A stretch of 64,000 bases of DNA from Candidatus Ideonella esbjergensis (GCA_016710065.1 JADJLP010000013.1:186001-250000); one strand, 5' to 3'. Positions 56,194 to 63,906 are shown, counted from the stretch's first letter. Translations and numbers: made by a program. The notes: generated by a model not told the origin, from the sequence alone.

Positions 56194-58040
56194 GTGTGCC
56201 GTGCATGGCACGAATCCCGCTGGGTGAAAGTCCCGGTACCAGGTATCAGCAGAGCCGAAGGTTAGCCAAAGGGCACTGCGTCGCCGCGAGGCGGGTGGGG
56301 AGGAAGCTCAAGGCGAAACTCGCGGGGCGACGAACAGAAACCGGATATGAGGCGTGATGCATTCGGGGCGAGCGGGCACGTGACCGCGAAGCCCTCCATC
56401 TGCAAACCCAGGCGCAATGCTGGGATGGGTGCATTTTGTAAATCTGGCGTCTATGCGAGGAAGGATTCGTGTCTTACCACGGGAGATCTCTGCGGTGTCG
56501 GGCGGGCCTGCCAAGGCCGGCGACTGGGTGGCGGGCAACTGCCGCCGAGCGCCGTAGAGAAGTCAGCAGAGGGCATAGTAGTTGGCGGGGCTGCCAGCGA
56601 AGGCCCGAACGGGAAGAGCCTTGAGCGCCGGGCCCCAGGAGACGGGATGGCATCCGAAACGGATGGACCCGCCGCCAACCAAGCCCGGAGTGCGCAAGCG
56701 ATGTGTGGGCGTTGCTGGAGCGCGTGCTTGCACGCGAGAACCTGCAGCGCGCCCTCAAACGGGTACGCCAGAACAAAGGCGCGCCGGGCATAGACGGCAT
56801 GAGCGTCGATGCCCTGCCTGAACACCCCAAGCAACACTGTCCGCAGATCAAGGCCGACATCCTGGCGGGACGGTACCGACCGCAGCCGGTGCGCCGGGTC
56901 GAGATCCCCAAGCCAGATGGCCGCGTGAGGCAGTTGGGCATCCCCACGGTGCTGGACCGATTCATACAACAAGCCATCGCCCAAGTGGTCACCCAGCAAT
57001 GGGAGCCGCACTTCCACCCCGACAGCTACGGCTTCAGGCCGCAGCGCTCGGCGCACCAGGCGGTGCGCCGGATGCAGACGCTGGTCAAGGCGGGCCAAGC
57101 CTGGGTGGTGGACCTGGACCTGGAGAGCTTCTTCGACCGGGTCAACCAAGACCGGCTGATCGGCCGATTGGCCAAGCACGTGCCTGACGGTGCGCTGCTC
57201 AAGCTGATACGGCGCATCGTCAAAGCCGGGGTCTGGGTGGACGGGCGCGTCGAAGCGCGAGAACAAGGCGTGCCGCAAGGCGGGCCGCTCGCCGGTGCTG
57301 GCCAACGTGGTGTTGGATGAGTTGGACTGGACCCTGGAGCGGCGCGGCCTGCGCTTTGCCAGGTACGCAGATGACTGCCAGATCATGGTGGCGTCCCAGC
57401 GAGCCGGGCAGCGCGTGATGGACAGCGTGACGCGCTTTGTCGAAGAGTCACTGAGGCTCACAGTGAATGCACGAAAGAGCGCCGTGGACAGGCCCTGGAA
57501 CCGCAAGTTCCTGGGCTTCACGCTCAACCGCAAGACCAAGGGCTTGCAAGTGGCCAAGACGGCCATGGCCAAGCTCAAGGACAAGCTCAGAGAGTTGAGC
57601 CGCCGCACAAGAGGCCACCGCTTGCACAGCATCGTCGAAGAGCTGAGGGAAAGCCTGCTTGGCTGGAAAGCGTACTTCGGCATTGCCGAAGTGCTGAGCC
57701 CTCTTCGCGAACTGGACAAGTGGTTGCGGCGACGGTTACGCTGCTATCAATGGAAGCTGTGGGGGAGTGCCGGATACCGCGAGCTGCGCAAGCGGGGCGT
57801 GTCAGTGCGAGAAGCCTGGAACGTCAGCAAGAGCGCGCACGGCCCGTGGAGAATCAGCCGAACCCCGGCGCTATCGCTGGCCATGCCAGCCACTTACTTC
57901 AACCGTTTGGGGCTACCATGTTTGGCGCCAGCGAGGCCCACATGACCAGCACATATTCAACAACCCGAATCGCCGGATACGTGACCCGTACGTCCGGTGG
58001 TGTGGGAGGGGGAGGCCGCGAGGCTTTCTCCTATCCCGAT
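56194..58040 (+). mobile_element. Group IIC-type intron, copy 3
   Basis: Starts GTGTGCC and ends CCCGAT. About 1847 bases with several one- or two-base indels relative to copies 1 and 2, many in homopolymers or short repeats. Same target position within the attC R' box. One GT of the GTGTGTGCC junction is missing. Confidence 0.9.
56647..57945 (+). pseudogene. ltrA: Group II intron reverse transcriptase, copy 3, frameshifted
   Basis: Matches copy 1 but has one base fewer near 56709 (GTGTGGGCG for GTGTGGGGCG) and two bases fewer near 57290 (CCGCTCGCC for CCGCTCTCGCC). The N-terminal 20 residues, the middle and the part with YADD are therefore in three frames. As given it cannot make the full protein. 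Confidence 0.82.
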
Positions 58041-58069
58041 TAGGCGTCATAGGGTTCACCCTGCGAAAG

Positions 58070-58087
58070 GTTAGCGCATTTGCTAAC
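58070..58087 (+). promoter_or_regulatory. Inverted repeat operator for the HigB/HigA-like pair
   Basis: GTTAGC-GCATTT-GCTAAC, eight bases before the toxin ATG. Autoregulation by the XRE antitoxin is likely from position. A promoter around it is expected because this cassette's genes cannot rely on Pc. Confidence 0.6.
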
Positions 58088-58094
58088 ATGCAGC

Positions 58095-58421
58095 ATGGCA
58101 TACCAAATCGACTACTTCCACGAACGGGTGCTCTCCGAGATCCAGGAATGGCCCGTGGATGTGCTCGCCGACTATGCCCGCCTGATCGAGCTTCTAGCCG
58201 AGTACGGGCCAAGTCTTCGGTTGCCACATTCGCGCGCCTTCGGCGATGGCCTGTTCGAGCTTCGGCCGCGTGGTCGCACCGGCATTGGTCGAGCGTTCTA
58301 CTGCTATCTGGTCGGAAAGCGCGTGGTTGTATTGCACGCATTCATCAAGAAGACGCAGCAAACCCCTGACAGCGAGCTGAAGCTCGCTCGCAAACGCCTT
58401 AAGGAGGTGCAGCATGGCTGA
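58095..58421 (+). CDS. Cassette 15a: RelE/ParE-superfamily toxin (Gp49/HigB-like)
   Basis: A 108-residue toxin of the phage Gp49-like/HigB group: VLSEIQEWPVDVLADYARLIELLAEYGPSLRLPHSRAFGDGLFELRPRGRTGIGRAFYCYLVGKRVVVLHAFIKKTQQTP. These are ribosome-dependent or free mRNA interferases. ATG at 58095 directly after the operator. The antitoxin gene starts eight bases before its end with a strong AAGGAGGTG ribosome-binding site inside the toxin gene. Confidence 0.9.
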   Translation: MAYQIDYFHERVLSEIQEWPVDVLADYARLIELLAEYGPSLRLPHSRAFGDGLFELRPRGRTGIGRAFYCYLVGKRVVVLHAFIKKTQQTPDSELKLARKRLKEVQHG

Positions 58422-58731
58422 CCTGAAATTCAAACCCGTTCCTCACAATCACGCCGAGTTCCTTGCGTCCGCACGCAAGCGCCAGGGCTTCGCCGAGGCA
58501 TACGACAGTCTTCAACTTGAGTACGCGCTGGCTGGGCAAATGCTCAAGGCTCGCGCGAAGGCGGGCATGACCCAAGACGCCGTGGCCGAACGCATGGGCA
58601 CGACCAAGAGCGCAATCTCACGTCTCGAGGCGGCAGGTCGCCACGCGCCGTCACTGGCAACGCTGAAGAAATACGCGGCCGCTGTCGGCTGCGATCTCCA
58701 GGTCAAGCTGGTTCCTCACAAGGCCGCATGA
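58414..58731 (+). CDS. Cassette 15b: XRE-family antitoxin (HigA-like)
   Basis: A 105-residue antitoxin with a C-terminal helix-turn-helix: LKARAKAGMTQDAVAERMGTTKSAISRLEAAGRHAPSLATLKKYAAAVGCDLQVKLVP. It would neutralise the upstream toxin and bind the GTTAGC/GCTAAC operator. Toxin-first order is typical of HigBA. Its stop is one base into attC 15. Confidence 0.9.
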   Translation: MADLKFKPVPHNHAEFLASARKRQGFAEAYDSLQLEYALAGQMLKARAKAGMTQDAVAERMGTTKSAISRLEAAGRHAPSLATLKKYAAAVGCDLQVKLVPHKAA

Positions 58732-58801
58732 CGCCGAACCCCTCGGTCGAACCGACAAAGTGCAGCAAGCTGCACTTTGCGGCTCACCTCGAACGTTGGG
58801 C
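58730..58801 (+). repeat. attC 15
   Basis: R'' GACGCCGAAC and R' GTTGGGC, both departing from the usual core, around AAAGTGCAGC/GCTGCACTTT. R' belongs to cassette 16, whose own R'' is GCCCAAC, a perfect match. Confidence 0.85.
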
Positions 58802-58804
58802 GTC

Positions 58805-59058
58805 TCAGTAGTGGTATCGGAGTTGCGCTATCAACAAGGCCCCATCCTCCACCTTGTAAACCATGCGGTGTTCGTCTGTGATGCGTCGTGACCAAAAGCC
58901 AGACAGCGCGTGCTTTAGTGGCTCAGGTTTTCCAACGCCCTCAAATGGCTACGTTGGGTCTCGCGAATCAGCTTGTTTATCCGGTCAACCATGCGGCGGT
59001 CCTGCTTTTGCCAGTAGAGGTAGTCATCCCATGCCTCATCCGCAAAAATCAACTTCAC
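58805..59058 (-). pseudogene. yoeB: Cassette 16a: YoeB-type toxin, frameshifted
   Basis: Read on the minus strand from a GTG that overlaps the yefM stop (GTGA). The start VKLIFADEAWDDYLYWQKQDRRMVDRINKLIRETQRS is YoeB. After QRS one base is missing relative to the family, giving a stop after NLSH; restoring it yields PFEGVGKPEPLKHALSGFWSRRITDEHRMVYKVEDGALLIAQLRYHY, including the catalytic region. So the toxin is inactive as given, leaving an antitoxin-only cassette unless this is a base-call error. Confidence 0.82.
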
Positions 59059-59306
59059 TTGGCAAGCTCCCGCTTCACACCCTTGCCAGCCGCCAACTGA
59101 GCAACCGCCGAAAGAAGTCGCTTAGCGTTCGCTGGGTTCCTCAACAGGTACGCGGTCTCTTCCAACGCTTGGAAGTCCTCCAGGGAGAGCATCACAACCG
59201 ACTGTTCGCCATTGCGTGTAATGATCAACGCCTCGTGGTCATTGCAAACACGATCCATGGTCGTCGCCAAGTTGGCGCGGGCAGCAGAGTAGGTAATTGC
59301 GTCCAT
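59055..59306 (-). CDS. yefM: Cassette 16b: YefM-type antitoxin
   Basis: An 83-residue Phd/YefM-family antitoxin: MDAITYSAARANLATTMDRVCNDHEALIITRNGEQSVVMLSLEDFQALEETAYLLRNPANAKRLL. It binds YoeB and, with it, TGTACA operators. Unusual for an integron, the module is on the strand opposite to the other cassettes and therefore needs its own promoter, which fits the TGTAC-containing region just upstream (59323-59340). Confidence 0.92.
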   Translation of the reverse strand: MDAITYSAARANLATTMDRVCNDHEALIITRNGEQSVVMLSLEDFQALEETAYLLRNPANAKRLLSAVAQLAAGKGVKRELAK

Positions 59307-59322
59307 AGCAGCACTCCAAGTA

Positions 59323-59340
59323 TGTACGCGTTACTGTACA
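59323..59340 (-). promoter_or_regulatory. YefM-type operator (two TGTAC cores)
   Basis: TGTAC at 59323-59327 and TGTACA at 59335-59340, about 17-34 bases upstream of yefM. The hexamer TGTACA is the core bound by YefM-YoeB in E. coli; here both copies fall in the likely promoter of the cassette. Confidence 0.65.
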
Positions 59341-59367
59341 ACAAATGCACTGCGCCGTCTATCCGGC

Positions 59368-59437
59368 AGACGCCCAACCCCTCAGTCGAGGCGACAAATT
59401 GCAGCAAGCTGGTCCAGCCTCGTCTCGAACTTTCGGT
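59368..59437 (+). repeat. attC 16, degenerate
   Basis: R'' GACGCCCAAC and the left arm AAATTGCAGC are intact, but the right arm (AAGCTGGTCCAGCC) and R' (ACTTTCGG for ACGTTRGG) are altered. This site is unlikely to fold or recombine properly. Confidence 0.75.
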
Positions 59438-59484
59438 CTACTCAGCCCGTGCTTGGCACACGTACAAGGTTCGTGTCTGGGTCA

Positions 59485-59781
59485 ATGGGTCACAAGCTCG
59501 TACCCGTCAGCTACGGGAATTGCCTGTTCGTGACAGTGAACGAAGCAGGAGTCGGTCTATCGATCCTGTTCCTATTCAGGGTGTTTAGCCCGCCACTGTT
59601 CATTCCTTGGACTGAGGTCGAGTCAGTTGAGCAGAAAACTGGCTTCTTCGTGAGCTCTGTAGCGGTACGCATACGTGGTCACTGGCCGACCGTCTCAATT
59701 CGTGGAAAAGCGGGCAAGAACATTGGCCAGGCATTTGCCGAGTTCCGCAGCAAGTATGTTCGCCAAAAGACCGCGCTCTAA
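59485..59781 (+). CDS. Cassette 17: small hypothetical protein, probably N-terminally truncated
   Basis: A 98-residue protein starting at ATG 59485 (frame open from 59449). It contains CLFVTVNEAGVGLSILFLFRVFSPPLFIPWTEVESVEQKTGFFVSSVAVRIRG, the pattern of a small membrane-associated family whose N-terminal helical part is missing here. The damaged attC 16 immediately upstream suggests that the 5' end of the gene was lost when the two cassettes were joined. TAA in attC 17. Function unknown. Confidence 0.62.
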   Translation: MGHKLVPVSYGNCLFVTVNEAGVGLSILFLFRVFSPPLFIPWTEVESVEQKTGFFVSSVAVRIRGHWPTVSIRGKAGKNIGQAFAEFRSKYVRQKTAL

Positions 59782-59844
59782 CCCCTCGGTCGAACCGACA
59801 AAGTGCAGCAAGCTGCACTTTGCGGCTCACCTCGAACGTTAAGC
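59774..59844 (+). repeat. attC 17
   Basis: R'' CGCTCTAAC, R' GTTAAGC; arms AAAGTGCAGC/GCTGCACTTT. Confidence 0.86.
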
Positions 59845-59883
59845 CGCCAACTCCGCTCCGGCTTGCACTGGAACTTGGGCATG

Positions 59884-59896
59884 AATACAATGTATT
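59884..59896 (+). promoter_or_regulatory. Palindrome upstream of the second brnT
   Basis: AATACA-A-TGTATT immediately before the toxin ATG at 59898; similar in position to the palindrome of the first brnTA cassette, and a likely BrnA operator. Confidence 0.5.
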
Positions 59897-59897
59897 T

Positions 59898-60188
59898 ATG
59901 CAATTCGAGTGGGATCCCGCAAAGGCCAAGGCCAACCTCAAGAAGCACCAGATCAGCTTCGAACAGGCGGCATCGGTCTTCTATGACGACTTCGCAATTC
60001 AGTTTTTTGACGAAGAGCACTCGTCAACTGAAGAGCGATTCTTGTTGCTGGGTATGAGTTCGGGTGCAAAGCTACTTCTCGTTTGTCACTGTGAACGCGA
60101 CTCCGGAGCATCCATTCGAATCATCTCTGCCCGGAAGGCGACAAAGCGAGAAGCGTCCCACTACCAAGGTGGTCATCATGAAAGCTGA
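59898..60188 (+). CDS. brnT: Cassette 18a: BrnT-family toxin
   Basis: A 96-residue BrnT (MQFEWDPAKAKANLKKHQISFEQAASVFYDDFAIQFFDEEHSSTEERFLLLGMS, then IRIISARKATKREASHYQ). It differs clearly from the BrnT at 51641, so the two modules were acquired independently. The antitoxin starts 11 bases before its end. Confidence 0.9.
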   Translation: MQFEWDPAKAKANLKKHQISFEQAASVFYDDFAIQFFDEEHSSTEERFLLLGMSSGAKLLLVCHCERDSGASIRIISARKATKREASHYQGGHHES

Positions 60189-60402
60189 ATACGATCTCTC
60201 GAAGCTGAAGTCCAGGAAGAATCCATATGCGACCAAGCTCAAGAAGTCAGTCACCATGCGGCTGTCTGCCGATGTTGTGGACTACTTCAAAGGCATGGCC
60301 ACTGAGGCTGGCGTGCCCTATCAGAGCCTGATCAACCTCTACCTGCGCGACTGCCTTGCCCAGAATCGCAAAGTACAAATCAACTGGCTCAAGGCGGCCT
60401 AA
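60178..60402 (+). CDS. brnA: Cassette 18b: BrnA/CopG-like antitoxin
   Basis: A 74-residue ribbon-helix-helix antitoxin: KLKSRKNPYATKLKKSVTMRLSADVVDYFKGMATEAGVPYQSLINLYLRDCLAQNRKVQINWL. Shorter than the usual BrnA but with the same C-terminal layout. Its TAA lies in the R'' box of the truncated attC 18, the last of the array. Confidence 0.87.
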   Translation: MKAEYDLSKLKSRKNPYATKLKKSVTMRLSADVVDYFKGMATEAGVPYQSLINLYLRDCLAQNRKVQINWLKAA

Positions 60403-60412
60403 CCCCGGCGTC
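60394..60412 (+). repeat. attC 18, truncated; right end of the array
   Basis: R'' GCGGCCTAACCCC is present but the hairpin and R' are missing; after 60407 the sequence changes to that of a chromosomal gene remnant. This marks the right boundary of the integron. Confidence 0.78.
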
Positions 60413-60966
60413 ACGTAGTAGCTTTGATCCAGCTCCGGCCTATAGCTTGGCGCTGCCGCCGACGACTGCATACTGGGCATGTTGGCCAAGCTGCTACGTC
60501 CACCGTAAGCTGCGTAAGTAGCTGCTGTCTGCGCGGGTGACGACATGCGGCTGGCAGCCTCGGCCTGCGCAGCCAGCCACTGCTGCCTCTCAAACGCTTT
60601 GCGAATGGCGGTCACATCCTTCTGCAACTTAGCATCCAGGGCGTCGGAGTTTGGCCCGCGCGCCCGAGCGGCTGAATCGTTGTACCCTGAATCGGCTGGA
60701 GCGGCCCCGGGTACGCGCTCGGTCAACGCTGCAATCTCAGGCACATCCACCGCACCAACCCCAACGGCCAGTGGCTCAGCCGGCGTGGTGCTCAGCTGCG
60801 GCAGCTCACTCAAGGTCTTGGTGCCTGTCTGCGCTGAACTCGAAGGGCTTTGCATGTTGGCCACGATGGACTCGCCGAGCGCATTGCCAAATGCAGTCGG
60901 CCGGCCACGGCTATCCGCAGGGAGCCTGTGGCAGGTCAAGGCATGGCGGCGGGCCGACCCGCACAC
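60411..60966 (-). pseudogene. Remnant of a chromosomal gene cut by the array end
   Basis: A minus-strand frame (AFGNALGESIVANMQSPSSSAQTG ... KLQKDVTAIRKAFERQQWLAAQAEAASRMSSPAQTAATYAAYGGRSSLANMPSMQ) that reads like part of a large repetitive exported protein. It runs across the boundary with attC 18 into cassette DNA, so its 3' part has been lost. The 5' end is also unclear: the first 30 residues (MCGSARRHALTCHRLPADSRGR) are atypical. I do not recognise the parent family with confidence. No other gene is seen up to 61150 apart from a short hairpin at 61082-61106. Confidence 0.55.
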
Positions 60967-61150
60967 GCGCGGCGTTTGCTGACGAATATGGAAGGTTCAG
61001 GAAGTCTTGACCGACTCGATGGCGGCAACCGTCATGCCCCCGGCCACGGCCAGAAAGTCGGTGCGGACTGCGGGGGTCCAGCAGACCTGTATCCAGACAG
61101 GTCTGGCGGGCCTGCCTGTGGGTTGCCGTCTCCCAGGCGCAACCCCTGCT

Positions 61151-62344
61151 TCAACGCGCCGGCATGGCCGGTGCCTCGTCAAAGGCGCGCTGCTCCAGCC
61201 TGTGCCAGGCGCGCTGCCAGTTCAGGCTGTGGCGCAGGCCGTCGCCCAGTGGCAGCGTGTGGGCGGCGGGGGGCGGTGGCGGCTCGGTTTCCGCCCTACC
61301 CTCGTGCAGCGCCGCCATCACGTCGGATTCGAGTTGCTGCAGGTAGCGCGCATGCCGGGCTGGCGCGTCCGACTCCATCACCTTGCCCTGCTCGGGCAGC
61401 CAGCGCGCGGCCGCGCCGTCGGCAAGTGCCAGCTCGGCCAGTTTCGCGTACGAAAGGGCCATGGGCCCCAGCTCGGCATCGCGCAGATCGGGTGCTGCGT
61501 CAGCCCACAGCAGGCCGTGCGCCGCCCACAGGGGTTGGTCCACCAGCCGAAACACGGTCACCACCGTGGCATCCGAGCGTTGCAAGCGCCACCACCGGAA
61601 AGGGCCCAGCACGCCCTGCTCGCCCTGCAAGAGGTGTTGTGCGATGCGCACCGGGTGCGGCCCCAGGTCTCTGGCCGCCCCCGCCAGGCGCGGCTTCATG
61701 CGCGCCACGCAGCCTGGGCAGCGCTCGCGCATGGCGGCGGCCACGTCAGCGTGCGACCACAGGCGCGCACCTGCAAACGCGGTGGCGCCCAGCACCAGCT
61801 CAGGCCGGGCCCACGGTGCAATCACGTCGGTAATGCGCCAACCTGTGGCGGCCCGCAGCCGGCACTGCAGCGCGCGGCCAAAAGCCGGCGTGGGGCCCGA
61901 GCCGAGCAGCCAGGTCTCGCGGCCACGGCGCACCACCAGCAGGTTGGAGATGGCGCCACGGTTGGCCTTGGTGGCTTCGCCGCGCTGGCCAGGCACGCGC
62001 CACACCTGTGCCGACAGCCGCTCCAGCGTCACCCGGGGCCCTGGGCAACTCCCGCCAGCCCACGCCGCGGTAGGCCACTGCATCGCCAATACCGCCAGCC
62101 CGCACAGCCAGCGCCCAAGGCGCCGGGAAAACCCCTGTGTCAACTTCGGACGCTGTGCGGCTGCGGTGTCCCGGCCACGGCGCGCTGCCTGCGGGTTAAC
62201 GGCCAAATCAAGCGGTTCGCGGGCGTACCGTGGTGCCAAGACCTGCGGGCATGTGTCTTGCACCGTCGGTGCCACATGCCACACACCGTTTCCCCGATAG
62301 AGCATCTGTCTCTGCATACACCGCATCTTGCCGCAGGGCCCCAA
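61151..62344 (-). CDS. MBL-fold quinoprotein relay-type protein with lost metal ligands
   Basis: A protein of up to 397 residues, resembling the second type of quinoprotein relay zinc metallohydrolase. The domain starts VTLERLSAQVWRVPGQRGEATKANRGAISNLLVVRRGRETWLLGSGPTPAFGRAL. Where HxHxDH should be, the sequence reads APWARPELVLGATAF; no histidine cluster remains, so zinc catalysis is unlikely. A signal peptide (LGRWLCGLAVLAMQWPTAAWA) suggests that the true start is a TTG near 62142 rather than the ATG at 62344. It is divergent from the PqqB-like gene. Possibly a structural or binding paralogue. Confidence 0.68.
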   Translation of the reverse strand: MGPCGKMRCMQRQMLYRGNGVWHVAPTVQDTCPQVLAPRYAREPLDLAVNPQAARRGRDTAAAQRPKLTQGFSRRLGRWLCGLAVLAMQWPTAAWAGGSCPGPRVTLERLSAQVWRVPGQRGEATKANRGAISNLLVVRRGRETWLLGSGPTPAFGRALQCRLRAATGWRITDVIAPWARPELVLGATAFAGARLWSHADVAAAMRERCPGCVARMKPRLAGAARDLGPHPVRIAQHLLQGEQGVLGPFRWWRLQRSDATVVTVFRLVDQPLWAAHGLLWADAAPDLRDAELGPMALSYAKLAELALADGAAARWLPEQGKVMESDAPARHARYLQQLESDVMAALHEGRAETEPPPPPAAHTLPLGDGLRHSLNWQRAWHRLEQRAFDEAPAMPAR

Positions 62345-62367
62345 GTTGGGGTGGCTAGGGTGTCTTC

Positions 62368-63174
62368 ATGAAGCTGATCGTGTTGCGCGGCGGGCCGGCG
62401 TTGGCTGCAGCGGCCCCCTTGCCGAAAAGCCCCCTGGCCGAGCCGGCCACCACCAGCCGCCACGGCGCGCTGGCCTTGTCCGATCAGGGTGAGCAATGGG
62501 TGCTGCTGAACATTGCACCCAATGTGGCCAGCCAGTTGCAAAGCGACCCTGCACTCTGTGGCCACCAGGGCTTGCAGCAGGGCGAGGTGCGCACGGTGCT
62601 GCTCACCGATGCGCAGGTGGACCACATCGGTGGTCTGCTGAGCCTGCGCGACGGCCCGCCCATCAACCTGTACGCCACGCCGGCGGTGTTCGAGGTTTTG
62701 AGCCAGACCATGCCGGTGCTGCAGATGCTGCAGCAGTTTTGCGGCGTGCACTGGCATGTCATTCCGGTGGCGGGCGAAACGCTGTCGGCCACCTTCCGAG
62801 TGGCGGCCCTGCCCGAATTGGAGTTCACCGCGCTGGCCACCGACAGCCCTGTGCCCCGCGGCCTGGGCGCGTTGGAGGTGCCGGCCAGCACCGGCCTGTC
62901 CATCGCCCTGGCCGTGCGCGACCCCCGCACCGGCCAGCGCCTGTTTTGCGCACCCGGCGCGCAAGCCCTGGGCGCGGCCCCCTACGACTGGCTGTGCAGC
63001 GCCGACTGCGTGCTGCTGGACGAGCACACCACCTGGCCTGAAGCGGCCGTCAACGAGGCCGAGGCCTGGCTTGCGCAGCGCAAGGTGCTGTTCGGTGACG
63101 CGCCCACGCTGTCAAACCCTGGCAATGCCGGGGGCTTTGAAGCTGCCCGCGATGGTATGGTCATTGAACTCTGA
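62368..63174 (+). CDS. PqqB-like MBL-fold protein
   Basis: A 268-residue protein resembling PqqB of PQQ biosynthesis (MKLIVLRGGPAL, LTDAQVDHIGGLLSLRDG, FGDAPTLSNPGNAGGFEAARDGMVIEL). PqqB is an MBL-fold hydroxylase acting on the peptide-derived tyrosine. Compared with typical PqqB (about 300 residues) it is short and the metal-binding motif is DAQVDH. No pqqA, pqqC, pqqD or pqqE is next to it. It leads directly into an ABC ATPase of the PQQ-dependent alcohol dehydrogenase type, 18 bases downstream. It may be a PqqB paralogue serving that system. Confidence 0.75.
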   Translation: MKLIVLRGGPALAAAAPLPKSPLAEPATTSRHGALALSDQGEQWVLLNIAPNVASQLQSDPALCGHQGLQQGEVRTVLLTDAQVDHIGGLLSLRDGPPINLYATPAVFEVLSQTMPVLQMLQQFCGVHWHVIPVAGETLSATFRVAALPELEFTALATDSPVPRGLGALEVPASTGLSIALAVRDPRTGQRLFCAPGAQALGAAPYDWLCSADCVLLDEHTTWPEAAVNEAEAWLAQRKVLFGDAPTLSNPGNAGGFEAARDGMVIEL

Positions 63175-63192
63175 CCCTGGGTTGTTGCGCTG

Positions 63193-63906
63193 ATGCTGGA
63201 AGTACAGAACCTGACCAAACGCTACGGCGAACGTGCTGCGCTGAACGGCCTGACGCTGGCCATCCCGTCGGGTCAGTTCGTGGCCTTGCTGGGCCCCAAC
63301 GGCGCGGGCAAGTCCACGCTGTTCCAGGTGCTCACCGGCCTGTTCGTGGCCGACGAGGGCGAGGTGAGCGTGGCGGGCGAATCGCTGCGCCGCACCGCCG
63401 TCAAGGCCTTGAAGCACATCGGCGTGGTGTTCCAGCAAATGTCGCTCGATCTGGATCTGTCGGTGCGCCGCAACCTGCAGTTCCATGCCGACCTGCACGG
63501 CCTGCCGCGCGCCACCGCCAAGGAACGCATTGCGCTGGGCTGCGAGGCGCTGGGCACCACGGCCGACCTGGACCGGCCCGTGCGCGAGCTCTCGGGCGGC
63601 AACCGCCGCAAGGTGGAGCTGGTGCGCGCCCTGCTGCACCGCCCGGCCGTGCTGCTGATGGACGAACCCACCGTGGGCCTGGACCCCAAGTCGCGCCGCG
63701 ATTTGATGGCCGCGGTGCGCGCCGACGTGGCCGCGCGCCAGACCAGCGTGCTGTGGGCTACCCATTTGGTGGAAGAGGCAGAGGCGGCCGACCGCGTGCT
63801 GGTGTTGCACAAAGGCAAGCTGCTGGCCGATGGCACGCCCAAGAGCGTGGCGGAACAATTGGGCAGCGCTGAACTCGAAGAGGCCTTCATCCGCGCCACT
63901 GCCTGA
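63193..63906 (+). CDS. ABC transporter ATP-binding protein, PQQ-dependent alcohol dehydrogenase-associated type
   Basis: A 237-residue ABC ATPase with Walker A GPNGAGKST (residues about 36-44), signature RELSGGNRRKVELVRALLHRP and Walker B VLLMDEPTVGLDP. Full-length similarity (GVVFQQMSLDLDLSVRRNLQFHADLHGL) points to the subfamily found with PQQ-dependent alcohol dehydrogenase systems. The permease should follow downstream, beyond the window. Substrate unknown. Confidence 0.85.
   Translation: MLEVQNLTKRYGERAALNGLTLAIPSGQFVALLGPNGAGKSTLFQVLTGLFVADEGEVSVAGESLRRTAVKALKHIGVVFQQMSLDLDLSVRRNLQFHADLHGLPRATAKERIALGCEALGTTADLDRPVRELSGGNRRKVELVRALLHRPAVLLMDEPTVGLDPKSRRDLMAAVRADVAARQTSVLWATHLVEEAEAADRVLVLHKGKLLADGTPKSVAEQLGSAELEEAFIRATA

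Noticed and set aside
42000..60400. Recurring near-identical palindromic repeats that look at first like a CRISPR array
   Set aside because: Spacing is 300-3000 bases rather than 30-40, the repeats are bounded by complementary CCTAAC/GTTAGG cores, and the spacers hold genes. They are attC sites.
61082..61106. Hairpin CAGACCTG...CAGGTCTG as a terminator
   Set aside because: No T-run follows on either strand and gene ends do not coincide with it; possibly an operator but nothing supports this.
60997..61182. A 61-codon minus-strand frame
   Set aside because: Too short, overlaps the end of the MBL-fold gene, and no family is recognised.
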